From the NCBI GenBank assembly GCA_021234155.1, contig JAJEKV010000063.1, positions 1,334,947 through 1,398,946 on the forward strand: a stretch of DNA of 64,000 bases, read 5' to 3'. The notes under the pieces are model-generated. The model searched no databases, was not told the DNA's origin, and saw only the letters and a list, made by a program, of their open reading frames with translations. Position numbers and translations under genes: made by a program. Source of the DNA: Isoetes taiwanensis. Lineage: Eukaryota > Streptophyta > Lycopodiopsida > Isoetales > Isoetaceae. Shown in pieces: positions 1 to 11,884 of the stretch. Each line of letters begins with the position of its first letter. Within the stretch, counting starts at the first letter, position 1.

Positions 1-73
1 AATTAGTAACTTTTTTGTTTTTAATATTCTATAGAAACCTTCCAAGTTTTTCGAAGAAACTAGGGGAGGTTTC

Positions 74-91
74 TATAAAATGTCTATAAAA
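74..91 (+). promoter_or_regulatory. Possible TATA box pair in duplicated leader
   Basis: Two TATAAAA words (74-80 and 85-91) are followed by a CT-rich leader. Copy 2 keeps only one of them (23306-23312), because 'ggtttctataaaat' has been lost or gained. No coding exon could be tied to this promoter, so the call rests on the motif alone. Confidence 0.25.
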
Positions 92-2828
92 GCTCACACT
101 TTGTTGAGCTTATCGTCATTGTGAGCTCTTCATCAAGTTTCTTCATCCATAATTCATCCATCCATTGTGAGTTCTTTGTCAACTCAAGTATACTTCCATC
201 TATGATTTCATCTTTTGTTCATTTGATGTCATTGCTTATCTCATGGATTTGCGCAATATGCGGGGGAGTTGAAGATGATATCTCCACTGATTCGTCTCTA
301 TATGATTCAGAAGCAATTGTAAGTGATTTCGTTTTTTGGAAATATTGACAATGCTGCATGTTTTGAGGGCCTAGATGATCAAGATTATGTAATACCGAGT
401 GATGATTATGATAATCATTCGAATAAAGAAGGTTTTTTTGAATCATATCTACCTATTCCTTCAATCAATCAAAAGGGTTATATTATCAAGTAATATATGT
501 TTTGATGGTAATGTGTCAAAACTCATGTCCAACTCTATCGGAAAGATGACCTAGGCTTATGATCCAAAACCGCTAGATATGTTCGATACGGTAAAAACCA
601 ATTAAAACATACATATAATAGAAAGCTAGTTGAGTTTTCAAAAGAAATTAGAAGTTGATCTGGAAACTAATCTTCTCATATGCATGACCTTTGGAAAGTG
701 GCTCTATATCCTATCGTTATGGCAATTTTGTGGTACGATATATGGGATGACAAATATTTAATATGATGGTATACATTCTCAGAAGAATGTAATGCTAATA
801 ATATTTAAATAACAAAGGTGCATCAAAATATATATATTGTACGCGATAAGTCCACGCAGCATAAGAAAACAAAGGTAGAAAAGTGAAAAACATCAGTAAT
901 TATGGATATCGCTTGCACCGAGGACTGCTATTATGAAGACACAATGTATTCAACAAAGCAATAGCACAAGAAATACCTGTCACTCCCCTTGGGAACTATA
1001 ATGCCAGTTCAGAACCACCCTTCCAACCTAGCAAGCAAAGTATATGACATGTTAAATAGTGAATTTTTAAATCAAATCGGCTTAGTTGTTCTACCTAAAG
1101 TTTAGGGCGGTAACCCAAACGGAAGAGCATCCGCCAACATAAAGATTGACAAAACCATACACACCACAACTATCGTATTCTCTAATGTGGCACGTCCATA
1201 TCACGATTTGGGTTGGGGAGGGGGAGGGGCTGAAACTCCATATGGAGTAAGCATGAATTCACCACAACGCTGTGGTGTTATTTGGGCAAAGCCGCCATCT
1301 GTCGCATGTTCTATTTTTCTTTTGTCCTTTTTGGTTTGAGATTGTGCTTATTGACGCTAAAGGTTTGCGCCCAAAGATCGTAGGATAAGATCAAATCTGC
1401 AGGGGGGAAATAGCACTACCGGGATGAAATACCAGCCGAATTGCTCTGCATGGGGAGTTTATGGAGCAATATGAGTTGATTACAGCCTTTGAGTACATCC
1501 AATGGGCTCCTGCGTTTCTTTTGCTCACTTGCATATAAATCGTGTTACTATATATTCCTTTTTATCCAATCAATTACTAAGCATATATATTAGGTTATTT
1601 AAATTCTCATCAAGTCCTATTCAGTAGTCTCCTCAAGCTTCATATAGACCAGAAGGAAATATGCACTATAACAATTAGAAGACTCCAAAACATAAAACTT
1701 TCTTAAAAATAAAAAGTTCCATGGAAATAAATGCTTGAAAAAAGATGTCGGAAAGAGATCCACATGAACGCCAATACCAGCAACTTGGCGCAACTGCATA
1801 TCTAAAAAATACAATTGTACATCTAAGAAATGTCTAAACAATCTTAACCAAAGTTTAGATAAAACAAAAGTACTCAACGCTATTCCTTTTGAAAATTTCA
1901 AACTTGATTACTGTTTGTCCTTCCACATCACACACAAGGCCAAACAAAGTATCATTTTCATAGCTACATTATTGTTTTTCCTAATTTGCTCTTGCATGTA
2001 ACTTATATATAAAACTTTTCGATGCCATCTCCCTTATATAAAAAATAAGAACTGATAGTTTTAACGCTTGCAAACCTTAGCTAATAGATCAAGGTGGAAT
2101 CATGAATGAACAGCCGTAATGGTTCTCCCTAGTTCCCATGCCTCCCTTACATAACTATGTACATGAGTTATATATAGATGCAACTACCACTTGAAGGGAA
2201 GTAGTTCAAACAATAAATCAATCATTTATATTACGTAGCAAGGATCGCGAAACAATTTGGCTACGTGACTCCAAGAAAGGCACTCGACCAATAGAGTGGC
2301 AAATATAGAATCCTTTCATCTACTCTTCATAAATATCAGATCCCAAGAGGTGCTTTACCGAAAGACTGTACCGGCCGAACCAAAATGATAGCGCGGCAAG
2401 AATGTTCCACAACTAACACCTAAAACCAACATGGTCCTTTTAGGAATAAGATAAATAATATTCAACTAGATAATCCCAAGGGCGGTTCACCACCTAACAA
2501 TGGTCGGGGCGGACCAGGTGTGTGAACGTTTAGGTTTTTTTTAGTGAGTCGCACCGCCTACCTGGCCAAAGCCGACGCGGCGGGTCGAAGCCCATACTCC
2601 CGCTTTGGAACGCGAAGGGAGCAAAGGCTGAAGGAGAGAGAGATCCGTAGGTGGTCGATTTGGGCCTCCTATTGATGGTGGTTTCGAAGTTTATGACCAC
2701 TACTTGAATTTGCTTATCGACATTTGCAAAGTTCTTTCGATCCTCGCATTCAATCAGTTTGTATGAGGATCGCAGGATGTCGTGAAGAAGGTCGATCAAT
2801 GCTGTATTGCTGCATCAATACTTGTTAG

Positions 2829-3163
2829 ATGGCAATGCATTTTTCGTGATCATAGGTCAACAACACAGCTTTGAAGAAGTCATGACTTCTTTACCGTGGA
2901 GAGAGACTTTCTATGCTTCCCTTCAATCCAATTGCCTTTCTCAGTGGATGGACGCCGCCTTCGTGGGTGATGAGACTCCGTAAGAGTGTATTTGCCGCTT
3001 CTCCGCAAAACCTTAGCATCCCTTTTGTTTGTTTGTTTTTCTTGTATGCAGGTTTTAGGCATGTCCTAATAACTTGATATTCTCGTTTTCAGCCTTTTGA
3101 TTTGGTGGCAAGATGGAGATGAGATATAGATGCCATGCTTCATCAAACCGAGGGTCGCCATGA
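2829..3163 (+). pseudogene. SUMO (small ubiquitin-like modifier) remnant, copy 1
   Basis: Two exon-like blocks match plant SUMO in its ubiquitin-fold part. The first (2829 to about 2990) encodes, across frameshifts, the region of the DGNEVFF, LKKLM and GRRLR motifs. The second (about 3092-3163) follows a ttttcag acceptor and encodes the DGDEIDAMLHQTGG end, whose Gly-Gly is joined to target lysines. SUMO is conjugated to nuclear and cytosolic proteins by the E1/E2/E3 cascade. Here the reading frame is broken several times; for example an extra 'ta' splits the GDEIDAM codons. The N-terminal exon was not found. Copy 2 is better preserved. Family identity is secure from the C-terminal motif; whether the breaks are real or consensus errors is uncertain. 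Confidence 0.8.
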
Positions 3164-4200
3164 GATGCTAAAACTATTTTGGATGACATGTCACTGACTA
3201 CTATTATTTTGTACCGTGATGTTTCGCTGTGTTTCCATACTTAGAGTCGAGCATGTAGTGTGTGGATACTATATGTTCTCGTTCTCAATATGTAAAAAAG
3301 TTCTCTTAATCACCTATTCCTTGTGATGTTGTCCTGATTCTTTACGCAAACATCCGACATGTCCCAAAATGCTTTTTTCTTCCTTTGTGCGCATGTGATT
3401 GGCTTGGTTTTAAGATAGCCTGCCAATTGTCAGCGCCCTTTGCTACATAGATGCCGCGTTTTCTCCGCTTGTTTGGGTTTACATATTGCTCCTCCGTGGA
3501 TTGTTTGATGAGCCTGCCGCAAACTGGTAGTTCTAGTATGACACCTTCGTGGCACGCAAAGTATTTCAAATCAAACCGCCGCTTTAATTTGTGCTCTATG
3601 TATCACATTATCTGAAAGCCACCTTTGCTTACGCGAGGCCTCCAATCTTTGTTATAATTTCTCTAACTGCTATAGAATTCCCCTCATATGTCATTTCGCC
3701 AAGCTGAAAATTATTTATCTTGGTCAGCTACCTATTGATATTGTCAATCTAAACTCTTTATCGAAAGCATGTTCAAGATTGTTTGGATTGATAGTCTTTG
3801 TTTTGGGCAAGATGTGTGTAAGTGGTATTGGTTGGTCGTAAGATGTTAATAGTACTCATTGTTGTAGATTTTATTTGCATGCCAGAGTGGTGGTCCATGA
3901 ATGTAGGAGGATCTTTCTCTCGCCGCTTTGGTCTATAAGTATGCTACATATGAAGCCAAGAGGCAGCTTAATTTCAAGTATCAATGGGAAACCAGCTGCA
4001 TATAAATTGTCAAAGAAGGTATGCTCCTATCAAAGAAGATATGCCTTAATATGTCACACAGGAGCCGAGGTAAGAAGTTTACGGCAAATAAATAGATGTT
4101 CATCTCTTGTTTTGTGCTCATTTTCAGGTATTTATCAAAGATTTAAAATGTGGTTTTGATGATCTCGGTGACGGGATGCATAACACTCACAAGATACCCT

Positions 4201-4958
4201 TTGGCGCACTTGAGGAGCTTGTGGAGAGGGTAAGTGACCAAAGTATATATGGTATGCTCACGGAATGGTTTCTCGCATGCCACCTCAATCTAAAGGGCAT
4301 TCTTCCCTAGAAAGATCTCAGACAAGTCAGCCGCATATATGTAAGTAAGACGACATGCTGCGTGATGACTTTATGTTGGGTGTTGAGCATATTTTTAAAT
4401 TCGCGTTTTGTGCTTTGTAGGAGGGGAGAACCTACCATTTGCTAAGTTATACAACTTCCTTTCAACTTAAGCTCGCAGCAAGAGGCTTCGCGGAAGCCAA
4501 CACAGTTGTGAAAGAGAGGCCTATGACACCGCTAGGATGCCGTTAAAGAGCTTGGGACTTGGTAGCACGCGATCTTTAATGCGTATGACATCGCGAAGTT
4601 GTTATCCGGGTGATTCTGGCGATGTTGGACTATGCTTCATACCCTTTTACGCCAAGGCCTCATTATTCCTCGCCGTGATTAGTTAGTTGCTTTGTAATCC
4701 TCGATGTGGAAAATTTATGTTTATACCGCTTTTGCCAGTAAAAGCTTTGGTAAGGGCCCTCACGTGATAGTAAGGCTTCTAAGATGCAGCGCTATTCCAT
4801 GAGTAAATAAGTCATGGCAGGTAATTTTGGTAATGCTAGTATCATCGCCTAACATTGTGACAAAATTTTAGCCGGTATTAATGTCGTTAAGCAGGCATTA
4901 CATTATGTTGAAGAAAATGTCGGACGCATATTGCTATCCCCTTCCTCAAGCAAGGAAA
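4201..4958 (+). pseudogene. Aldo/keto reductase 3' exons, copy 1 (degraded)
   Basis: Three blocks line up with the intact exons in copy 2: 4201 to about 4345, about 4422-4590 and about 4739-4958. The family is the plant NAD(P)-linked aldo/keto reductase type, with a TIM barrel and an NADPH-binding C-terminal half. The first block still has an EELVER-like sequence that is correct here but shifted in copy 2. The later blocks contain frameshifts and stops, and the splice acceptor context is altered. The 5' exons are not recognisable. Because copy 1 is right where copy 2 is wrong, and the reverse, the two together look like noisy versions of one parent gene. Confidence 0.7.
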
Positions 4959-4989
4959 TTATACCTACCAAATGTTCATTAATGTAAAA

Positions 4990-5515
4990 CATGTTCTATG
5001 GCACTTTGTATTTCATGGATGAGGTATCTGAGTGAAGAGTATAGCGTAGAAGCCATTGGTGGATTGCAACCGAAGTGCCGAATAATGCTAACACTTTTGT
5101 CCAATGTAATAGAGATAATTTCTGCTCAAGTGAACAAAGGATTAAAGTATTCCTGTGCATACCACATCGTCCACTTGGTGAAATGACTATGGCAATTTTG
5201 TATTTCTGCGGATGAGAGGCCCTGGCGGAGTATAGCGTAGTAAAAGCCATTGTTGATGTAAATCAAAAGTAGTGAATGCTACTACTTTTATCCAATGTAA
5301 TAGAGATAATTTCGCTTTAAAATTGAACAACAGATAAAGTATTCCTGTGCATGCAATTAATATCATCCTACTTATGAAATGATTGTTCCTTTATAAAAAT
5401 TGTATTTCATGGATGAGGTCTTGGAGGAAGAGTATAGCAGAGAAGCCATTGTTGACAAAATCGGGAAGTTGAATCTTAAATACTTTGTATCCTAATGTGG
5501 TAGAGATCGATTAGT
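4990..5515 (+). repeat. ~195-bp tandem repeat after the reductase remnant, copy 1
   Basis: About 2.5 to 3 imperfect units begin with 'ggcactttgtatttcatgga' or similar and continue through 'gaggaagagtatagcagaga' and 'ccaatgtaatagagataatt'. The same array follows the reductase gene in copy 2 (28148-28660), so the array formed before the segment was duplicated. Confidence 0.85.
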
Positions 5516-6639
5516 ATCAGCCCCCTCGTGACAAGAGATCAATGTTTTTCCTTCAAGGCCCCCCACCCTTAGGTATCATTTGATTTGTAATGATTTTTGG
5601 TAACAAGAGGCAAGGTATTCTACAAATTCCTCATATTTGCTTCTATGTGTAGATCCTCTAGAGCAACATGTTTTAAAAGATATCCACTGCAACTGCTTTT
5701 TGACATTGGCAGTGTTATAATGGCCATTCGCTTAAGTAAAAATCTCTTCATACCTCCTCTGCATAAATGCCGGAAGCAGTTCTTCGGCGAAGTTCTCTTC
5801 AGCAAAAGAGAGTCAGAAATGTGCTTAGACTTTGCTCCAAAGAAGATTCATGAGAAGGCATAAATGTTGGCTGTGAACTTTACATTGGATTTATGTGGTT
5901 CCATGTTTTATTGCATTGTGCGATGTTGACATTGCATTTTCTCGTGCTAATATGTCATGGGCAAGGTGGTTTAGGGATTTTGTATTGTCTAGTTATACTA
6001 TATATCTTGTTATATTCATTCTTAGACTTTGTGGGATCTTTGCGCTCTTTCCAATATTCTCAGGCGGGTCGCCTACCAAATAGTTCGCTTTTTATGTTTG
6101 AAAGGTCCCAAACATGTGGATAGCTTTTAGAATCTAGTTTTAAACAAAGAAATAGCCGGAATCAATTTTTGTGAAACTACAACCTAATGCCGTGGTATTA
6201 AAATGAAATTCATGAAAGGTTAACACATTTACCTCAAGCAATAGAAATAACCCTCCCTTTTTACGTACGGAGGTTGGACTTCAACCGGTTCATAATACTA
6301 CAGTGAAAATCGCGGATGTAAACAATGTAACAAGAATAAAACCATCTCCCACAAAGTTGCCGGTAGTATGACAAAAGGTACATACAAAGTCTGCAAAGGG
6401 ATTAGGTGGTGAATTTAAGTACTACACCAATCGTAAATCTACTGATAGGGCTATATTGTATGTTAGTTCAAAAAACCGTGATGGTATGGGTTTTACCCAA
6501 AAAAGTCAGAGATATACAGGGTTTTTCTATGACCTCATCTAGATATCCTCATTGCCCATATATATAGAGGTGCACCCCCAAGAGAGGCTTTTTGACTTTC
6601 TCATTTTCATCCATATGTGAAGCTACTCTTTTGAAAAAA

Positions 6640-8345
6640 CCAAATCTGAGCATGCCATTTGAAGTTTATATCACTGTTACTAAAAAGGCCATAGGTTTAG
6701 CCATTTTGCAGGATAAGCATACCATAGTTTTTGCAAGTTAACAATGGTCTACTCTTGAAGAAAGATAGACCAGAATAGAAAAAAGTGCCGCTGCTCTCAT
6801 GTTTCTTATTAATAGACAAGGACATTTGCTTTTGAAAAGCCAAGTCAAGTCTCTGACAAAACCAATGGGTTTGCTATTTGGTAAGGCAACTAATAAACCA
6901 AAGATCCAGAGATGGGCTTGTAAGTTGCAAAGTTATGATATTTCTGTAAAGGAGTTGTGTTTGGCACGAAATCCTAGCCTCTACTTGCCTTACATATTTT
7001 TTGACCATGAAGATGAATTGGATACTACTGACACGTCACTTGCAGTGGCACATTTAGAGGTAACTCAAGAAGATTCAGCCAAGGGAAGATGGCAGCAACC
7101 TATTAGAGATTTTCTACAATATGGGATCATCTCTCCAAGCTTCACTCTAAATTAGAGAAAAGGAGATTCAAGGACAAGTCTTGGACAATTCAAGGCTGAT
7201 AGACAATGTCTTATGCAAAGTTAACGAGATGGGATCTTGTTGAGATGTGCAAATGAAGATGAGTGCCTTGATTATTAGGGAGATGCATAAAAGGTATCGT
7301 GGAGGACATTTTCTTTGGGGATACCCTTTGCAAAAAGATTCTCAGTCACGGATATTATTGGCCCTCTTGTTTTTAGAATTGCTATGAGATCATAAAAACT
7401 TGCCATCAATGTCAGATTTTTAGCAAAAGAATTTTATTGCCGGTACCTTGAATCCTATCATATCTCGGGACCTTTTCAAATTTGAGGGCTAGATTATATT
7501 GGCCCCATTAATCCCTTCTTCTACAGTCCAACATCAACATATTATTGTGGCTCTGATTATTTTACTAAATGGGCGGAAGCCATACCTTTGAGAATGAGCC
7601 AATGCCTTCCAAGCGCAAGGTTTTTACATGAATATGTTTGTTCTAGGTTTGGTATTCCTTTCCGGTTACATTAGAAAGAGGTACCCCTTTTGTTAATGAA
7701 GTCATTGCTAACTTGTTGAGCATTTTGAAGGTCAAGCATACCAAAAAGCTCTTCATATTATCCTCCGGGGGTAATGGACAAAATTTGAAGCTACTAACAA
7801 AGTGTTAAAAATATTTTCGCGAGAAGGCGGTTAGAGGTTAACAAGAGGGATTGGCATATCAAAATAGTGGATGCACTTTGGGCTTATAGAGTCACTATCA
7901 AAACAGCTACAAATCACACACCTTTCAATTTGGTTTTATGGCATAGAGGCAATTTTACCAGTAGAACTTGAGTTACCTTCCTTGAGATTAGCTCATAAAT
8001 TGTGCTTACCTTTTGAACATGCCTTAAGGGGAAAGATTGGGCATACTGTTACATCTAGATGAGTATAGAATGGATTTTGAGAATACTAGTTTGCTGAAAA
8101 AGGCTAAAGATAAAATTTGCATTCAAGGTGCACACAAAATCTGAGGGGGTACTTTTAGAAAGGGAGAGCTTGTCCTCAAATGGAACAAGTCAAAGGAATA
8201 TTGGTGGCAAATTTGATAATATTTGGGAAGGACCCTTTATAGTGCTAGAATCTGCCGGTACCAACTCTTATTGGTTACAAGAGGTTGCCGGGAATGCCAT
8301 TGCCAAACCCTATCAATATCACGCATTTGAAAGGTATTGGGACCA
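6640..8345 (+). pseudogene. Ty3/gypsy pol fragment (RNase H, integrase)
   Basis: The plus strand shows successive remnants of a retrotransposon polyprotein. RNase H lies around 6645-7010 (the tail holds RWACKLQSYD, like the family's RWALKLQEYD). The integrase core follows at about 7540-7960, with DYFTKWAEAIPL, then VDALWAYR and KTATNHTPFNLV. A C-terminal integrase segment lies at 8160-8345 with WEGPFIVLESAG. Stops and frameshifts interrupt every part, and reverse transcriptase and gag are absent, so this is a dead 3' fragment. The integrase wording resembles the non-chromodomain (Tat/Athila, OTA) branch. It starts right after the end of duplication copy 1. Confidence 0.85.
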
Positions 8346-8389
8346 GCATGCTTGCTTGTCCCTCTTTTACAAAAAAAAAAAAAAAAGCT

Positions 8390-10990
8390 TAAGATCTACA
8401 ATAGGTTTAGAGTAGTTAGATCAATTTGACTTTTGGCAGTTACTCTAATAAGTTGGTTTTATGTTTATAGGATGGTGCGGCGGGACAACGGTACAAATGA
8501 TCTCAAGAAAAGGGTTGTTACTAATGATTACCAAGTGTCATATGCGGGGGCATCCTTCTTCCATTTTTATTCATCGCCTCAAAGCATTCCTACCATGTCC
8601 ATTTGACCTTCTATTCTTTTCTTCCATACCTTACTTGACACTCTGCCAAAATCACCTTCACCATCATAGCGAGGAGTTGCAAGGTTTTGAGACTAATTAG
8701 TTTGTGTATTTCCATGGCGGGTGCACTCTTCTTCCATTTTTCATCTGTCATAAGTAGCCCTACTTTCCATTCAAACTTCTTATTCTTGCTTTCATTCCCA
8801 AAAAGAAGAAAAGCACTCACGCAATTCATCTTTACCAACATAGCGAGTTGCAATTTTGAAGGTCGAGGGGAAGAAGACATGCATTTTTCTTGTTTTGGCG
8901 AAATCTCAATACTTGCACACTCACTTCATCTCCATTCCATCACCATCCTGTCATGTTCACATTCCTCCTGCCTTTTTCACTCACCACACTCCCTCTCATC
9001 ATTCCATCACCATTTCACATTCATTTCATCAACATCGCACTTCACACTTTCACTCCACCACTTAGGCACCTTGGCACAAGTTGAAGACCCCTCCCTATAT
9101 TCACTTTTGGTACTATATGGCTGGGGGACCAGCCATTTTCTTGTTTTGGCGAGATGTTGCCCCAAAGGGCAACATGCTAATTATAGTCTATGCATTTAAA
9201 CTAGGTCAAATTGCTTTGGAAGACTAGGTCAAAGATTGGAAGACTTGGTAGTCAATGTTGATGTGGAGGTCAAGAGATGCTTACTTTTCAAGTCAACAAG
9301 TACTCAAGTTTAAAAGTTCACAAGAGATTGGAAGACATCTTTTGAAGATTGGAAGTTAAGAGTTTGGAAGACCCCATGGTACTTGATTCCACCCCTTAGC
9401 CATTCTTATCCATTTTTTATTCATATTCTATTTTTATCCTTTGAAATTTCTTAGCCATTTTTTTCCCTACACCTATATTATCTTTTGTTTCACCCTTGCA
9501 TACCCTATCATGCTTTGCCCAATTCCTTCTTTTCTAATGCATCCTTATTCCCCATAAGTTATTCCCACCATTGCCACTATATCTTTTACCCTTTTACTTC
9601 CTATGCCACATTCTTGCAAATTCCTTAGCCTAAACCTTCTTGCAACTTCTTATACCCTTATGCCTATCTATCATTGTACCATAAGAAGCCATGTTATATG
9701 TATACCTTATGGAATATTCCCAATTATGATGCCCAAAACTTGTCATATCCCCAAAACATTAGGGTTACCATTTTAAATGATCCACTTCTTCAATTTTTTT
9801 CATGGTGACCCCTTAAACCATGGCCTAGCTTTTCAAAACTATAAAATCACGGCACATTCACGGTTTTATACTTCAAAATCACGATTCTGGTATCGGCATA
9901 AATTCTCGAGAAAATCTGTTTGCTTCAAACCCTAAATCACGGAAATGAGCTCGAATCAGCCCAGGGTCGATTTTTTAAGCTATAAAAACTACTAACCAGG
10001 ACTCCGGCTCTTAAGCATCATATTAAGCCTAAATCTAAGCCCTAAGATCGCAGGAATCATTAAATTCAAACTTATATACGGGGGATCATTGTGAAGTTTT
10101 TGAAGGCCGAGCGCTCAAACCTTACGATGATCATTGCTAAAGCGGGATTTGAAGGATTTGTGAAGACTACGAGTACTCCCCAATCGGATCAAAGAGATTT
10201 GGTTGAATTTATCTTTAAAATTATTTGATGACACGAAGTTGATATTTTCTTGCATTTGAAATCTTTGAAGTACCACTATCCACTATTATTATGATTGATT
10301 TACCTCCACATCAATGAAAATTTGATGCCAAGTTGAAGAAATTCTCTACGATATGATTCTTGACAATTACGTCTTTCAAAAAATCCTCTGAGAAAATTCC
10401 CTATGCTCTTAATTGTTTTGGTCGGTTACACTCAATCCACGAGACATCGAGACCCATATGCTTTGAAAAAACCAAAAAATTCCATTTACAACTTTCGAGT
10501 TAGCAAAACTTGCATTACTGTTTTATTTGTTCTTATTTGTATTTTGCAAAATCCTAATGCAAAAAAATACTTACGAGCATCAAATGAAGATCTGATATCA
10601 TGCCCACACTCGGGATACCCTTGTGATATATTGGCTTTGAAAATTCCCAAAAAGTGGTCGAAACTCTAGTTCCATTTTCACGATCCTTTGTTTTTCTGGT
10701 TTGTGCCATTGACCAATTTTTGACTCCACTTTAAGCTTGAATATCTCGGGGATAATGATCAGAGCTTGGTAGGGGATTTCACCATTAGCTTCTTGCCAAT
10801 TTTTTTGTGCGGTCTAAATTGTCGACCAAAAGATTCAATTCATTATCGACGGTACACCAATTTAAGTCAAGGTTCCATTTTTCTAGAAATGGGAAAGGTA
10901 TGAAAACTTTGAGTTTTTGACTCTTTTTGATATATTTATCTTCCATAGACTGATCACCTTAAGTGATCACGGAGGTCCTAACCCCAATTT
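8390..10990 (+). other. AT-rich, LTR-like non-coding DNA
   Basis: There is no convincing gene. Reading frames at 8461-9199 are low-complexity Ser/His/Phe-rich artefacts. The block at about 9118-9390 shares its layout with 42128-42430: 'ggctgggggaccagcc', a 'gatgttgcc' hairpin, and 'gattggaagaccccat'. This suggests that both are the 3' untranslated or LTR part of related gypsy elements. The rest reads like retrotransposon LTR and leader sequence, but no LTR boundaries could be fixed. Confidence 0.4.
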
Positions 10991-11884
10991 GGGTTTTATA
11001 CTCAAGTTGGCTTATTGTGGTTGACCTTTGAAGATAGGTTGAGGGTCAACACATCTCACCCACTCATCTCCATTTATAATGGCATGTTCAATGTAAAGGA
11101 AACTTCGGTCAGTAATCTTCTACGGAAACAACGACCAATAACATATGTGTTCTTTCTTTTCTTCCGCAAACTTCTAGAAGATTCAAAAGGAGCATTGTCT
11201 GAAGGTACAACATTTGGTTGTGCATCTGGTAGTGCATCGATTGAAGCCTCTGGTAGTGCGTTGCAGTATAACTGGGGTGTACATCCTTAGGTACACTTGC
11301 GTAATCACTAATTCTTCTTTGTCGGGACATTCTTTGGTGTAAGACAAGACAAATGCCACACATCAGCCAAGTCAATCAAGGAGTAAATAGAATTTAAAAT
11401 AATTTGAAAGTAATGCAGCTGGACCCAAAAACAAAAACAAAAATGCACTAGCATTATCTCTCGAATAACTTTTGGGGTGGAGTCTTTAATACAGACACTA
11501 ATACAGTAATATGTCTATTGGGCTCTCTTTTTTTTTTTTTTTTTTGTCTCGTAGGCCCATTGGTTTCAGAGACCCCCAAGTTCTAGATGAAAAAAAAAAA
11601 TCTCTCGGCCATAATAGATCCCATTCTTGCCGGATTCTCTTCATCTATTTTGTATCCTCTGTTTTTTTTAATCCTCTGTTTGTATTATGTTTGCATATTG
11701 TCCTTCTGCTGCATAGATGCCTTTCTATAATTCAGGCTCTCTGCCCCATCTAAGTGCCCAAAACATGGGCGGTCATTCTTCTGGTCATGGTGGTGATCTC
11801 CAACTATCTTTTGGCTCTTCCCTTTCTAAATATAGTGCGTAAAATCTACTGTAACTTCTTATTTTTGGCGTGTAAATCTACTGT

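Larger units (their letters stand above)
1..6585. repeat. Segmental duplication, copy 1
   Basis: This segment matches 23233-29690 almost from end to end, in the same orientation and about 23.2 kb away. Long runs are identical, for example the first ~60 bases against 23233 onward and the stretch around 360-480 against 23580-23700. Similarity ends near the shared words 'tatatagaggtgcaccccc' (about 6565-6585 here, 29675-29693 in copy 2). The left edge may lie outside the window. The copy contains a SUMO remnant, an aldo/keto reductase remnant and a 3' tandem repeat. Differences come as clusters of small indels rather than scattered substitutions. Confidence 0.93.

Noticed and set aside
8687-9199. 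170-codon open frame, Ser/His/Phe-rich
   Set aside because: Low-complexity translation of AT- and C-rich LTR-like DNA; no family signature and no conserved counterpart at 42.1 kb.
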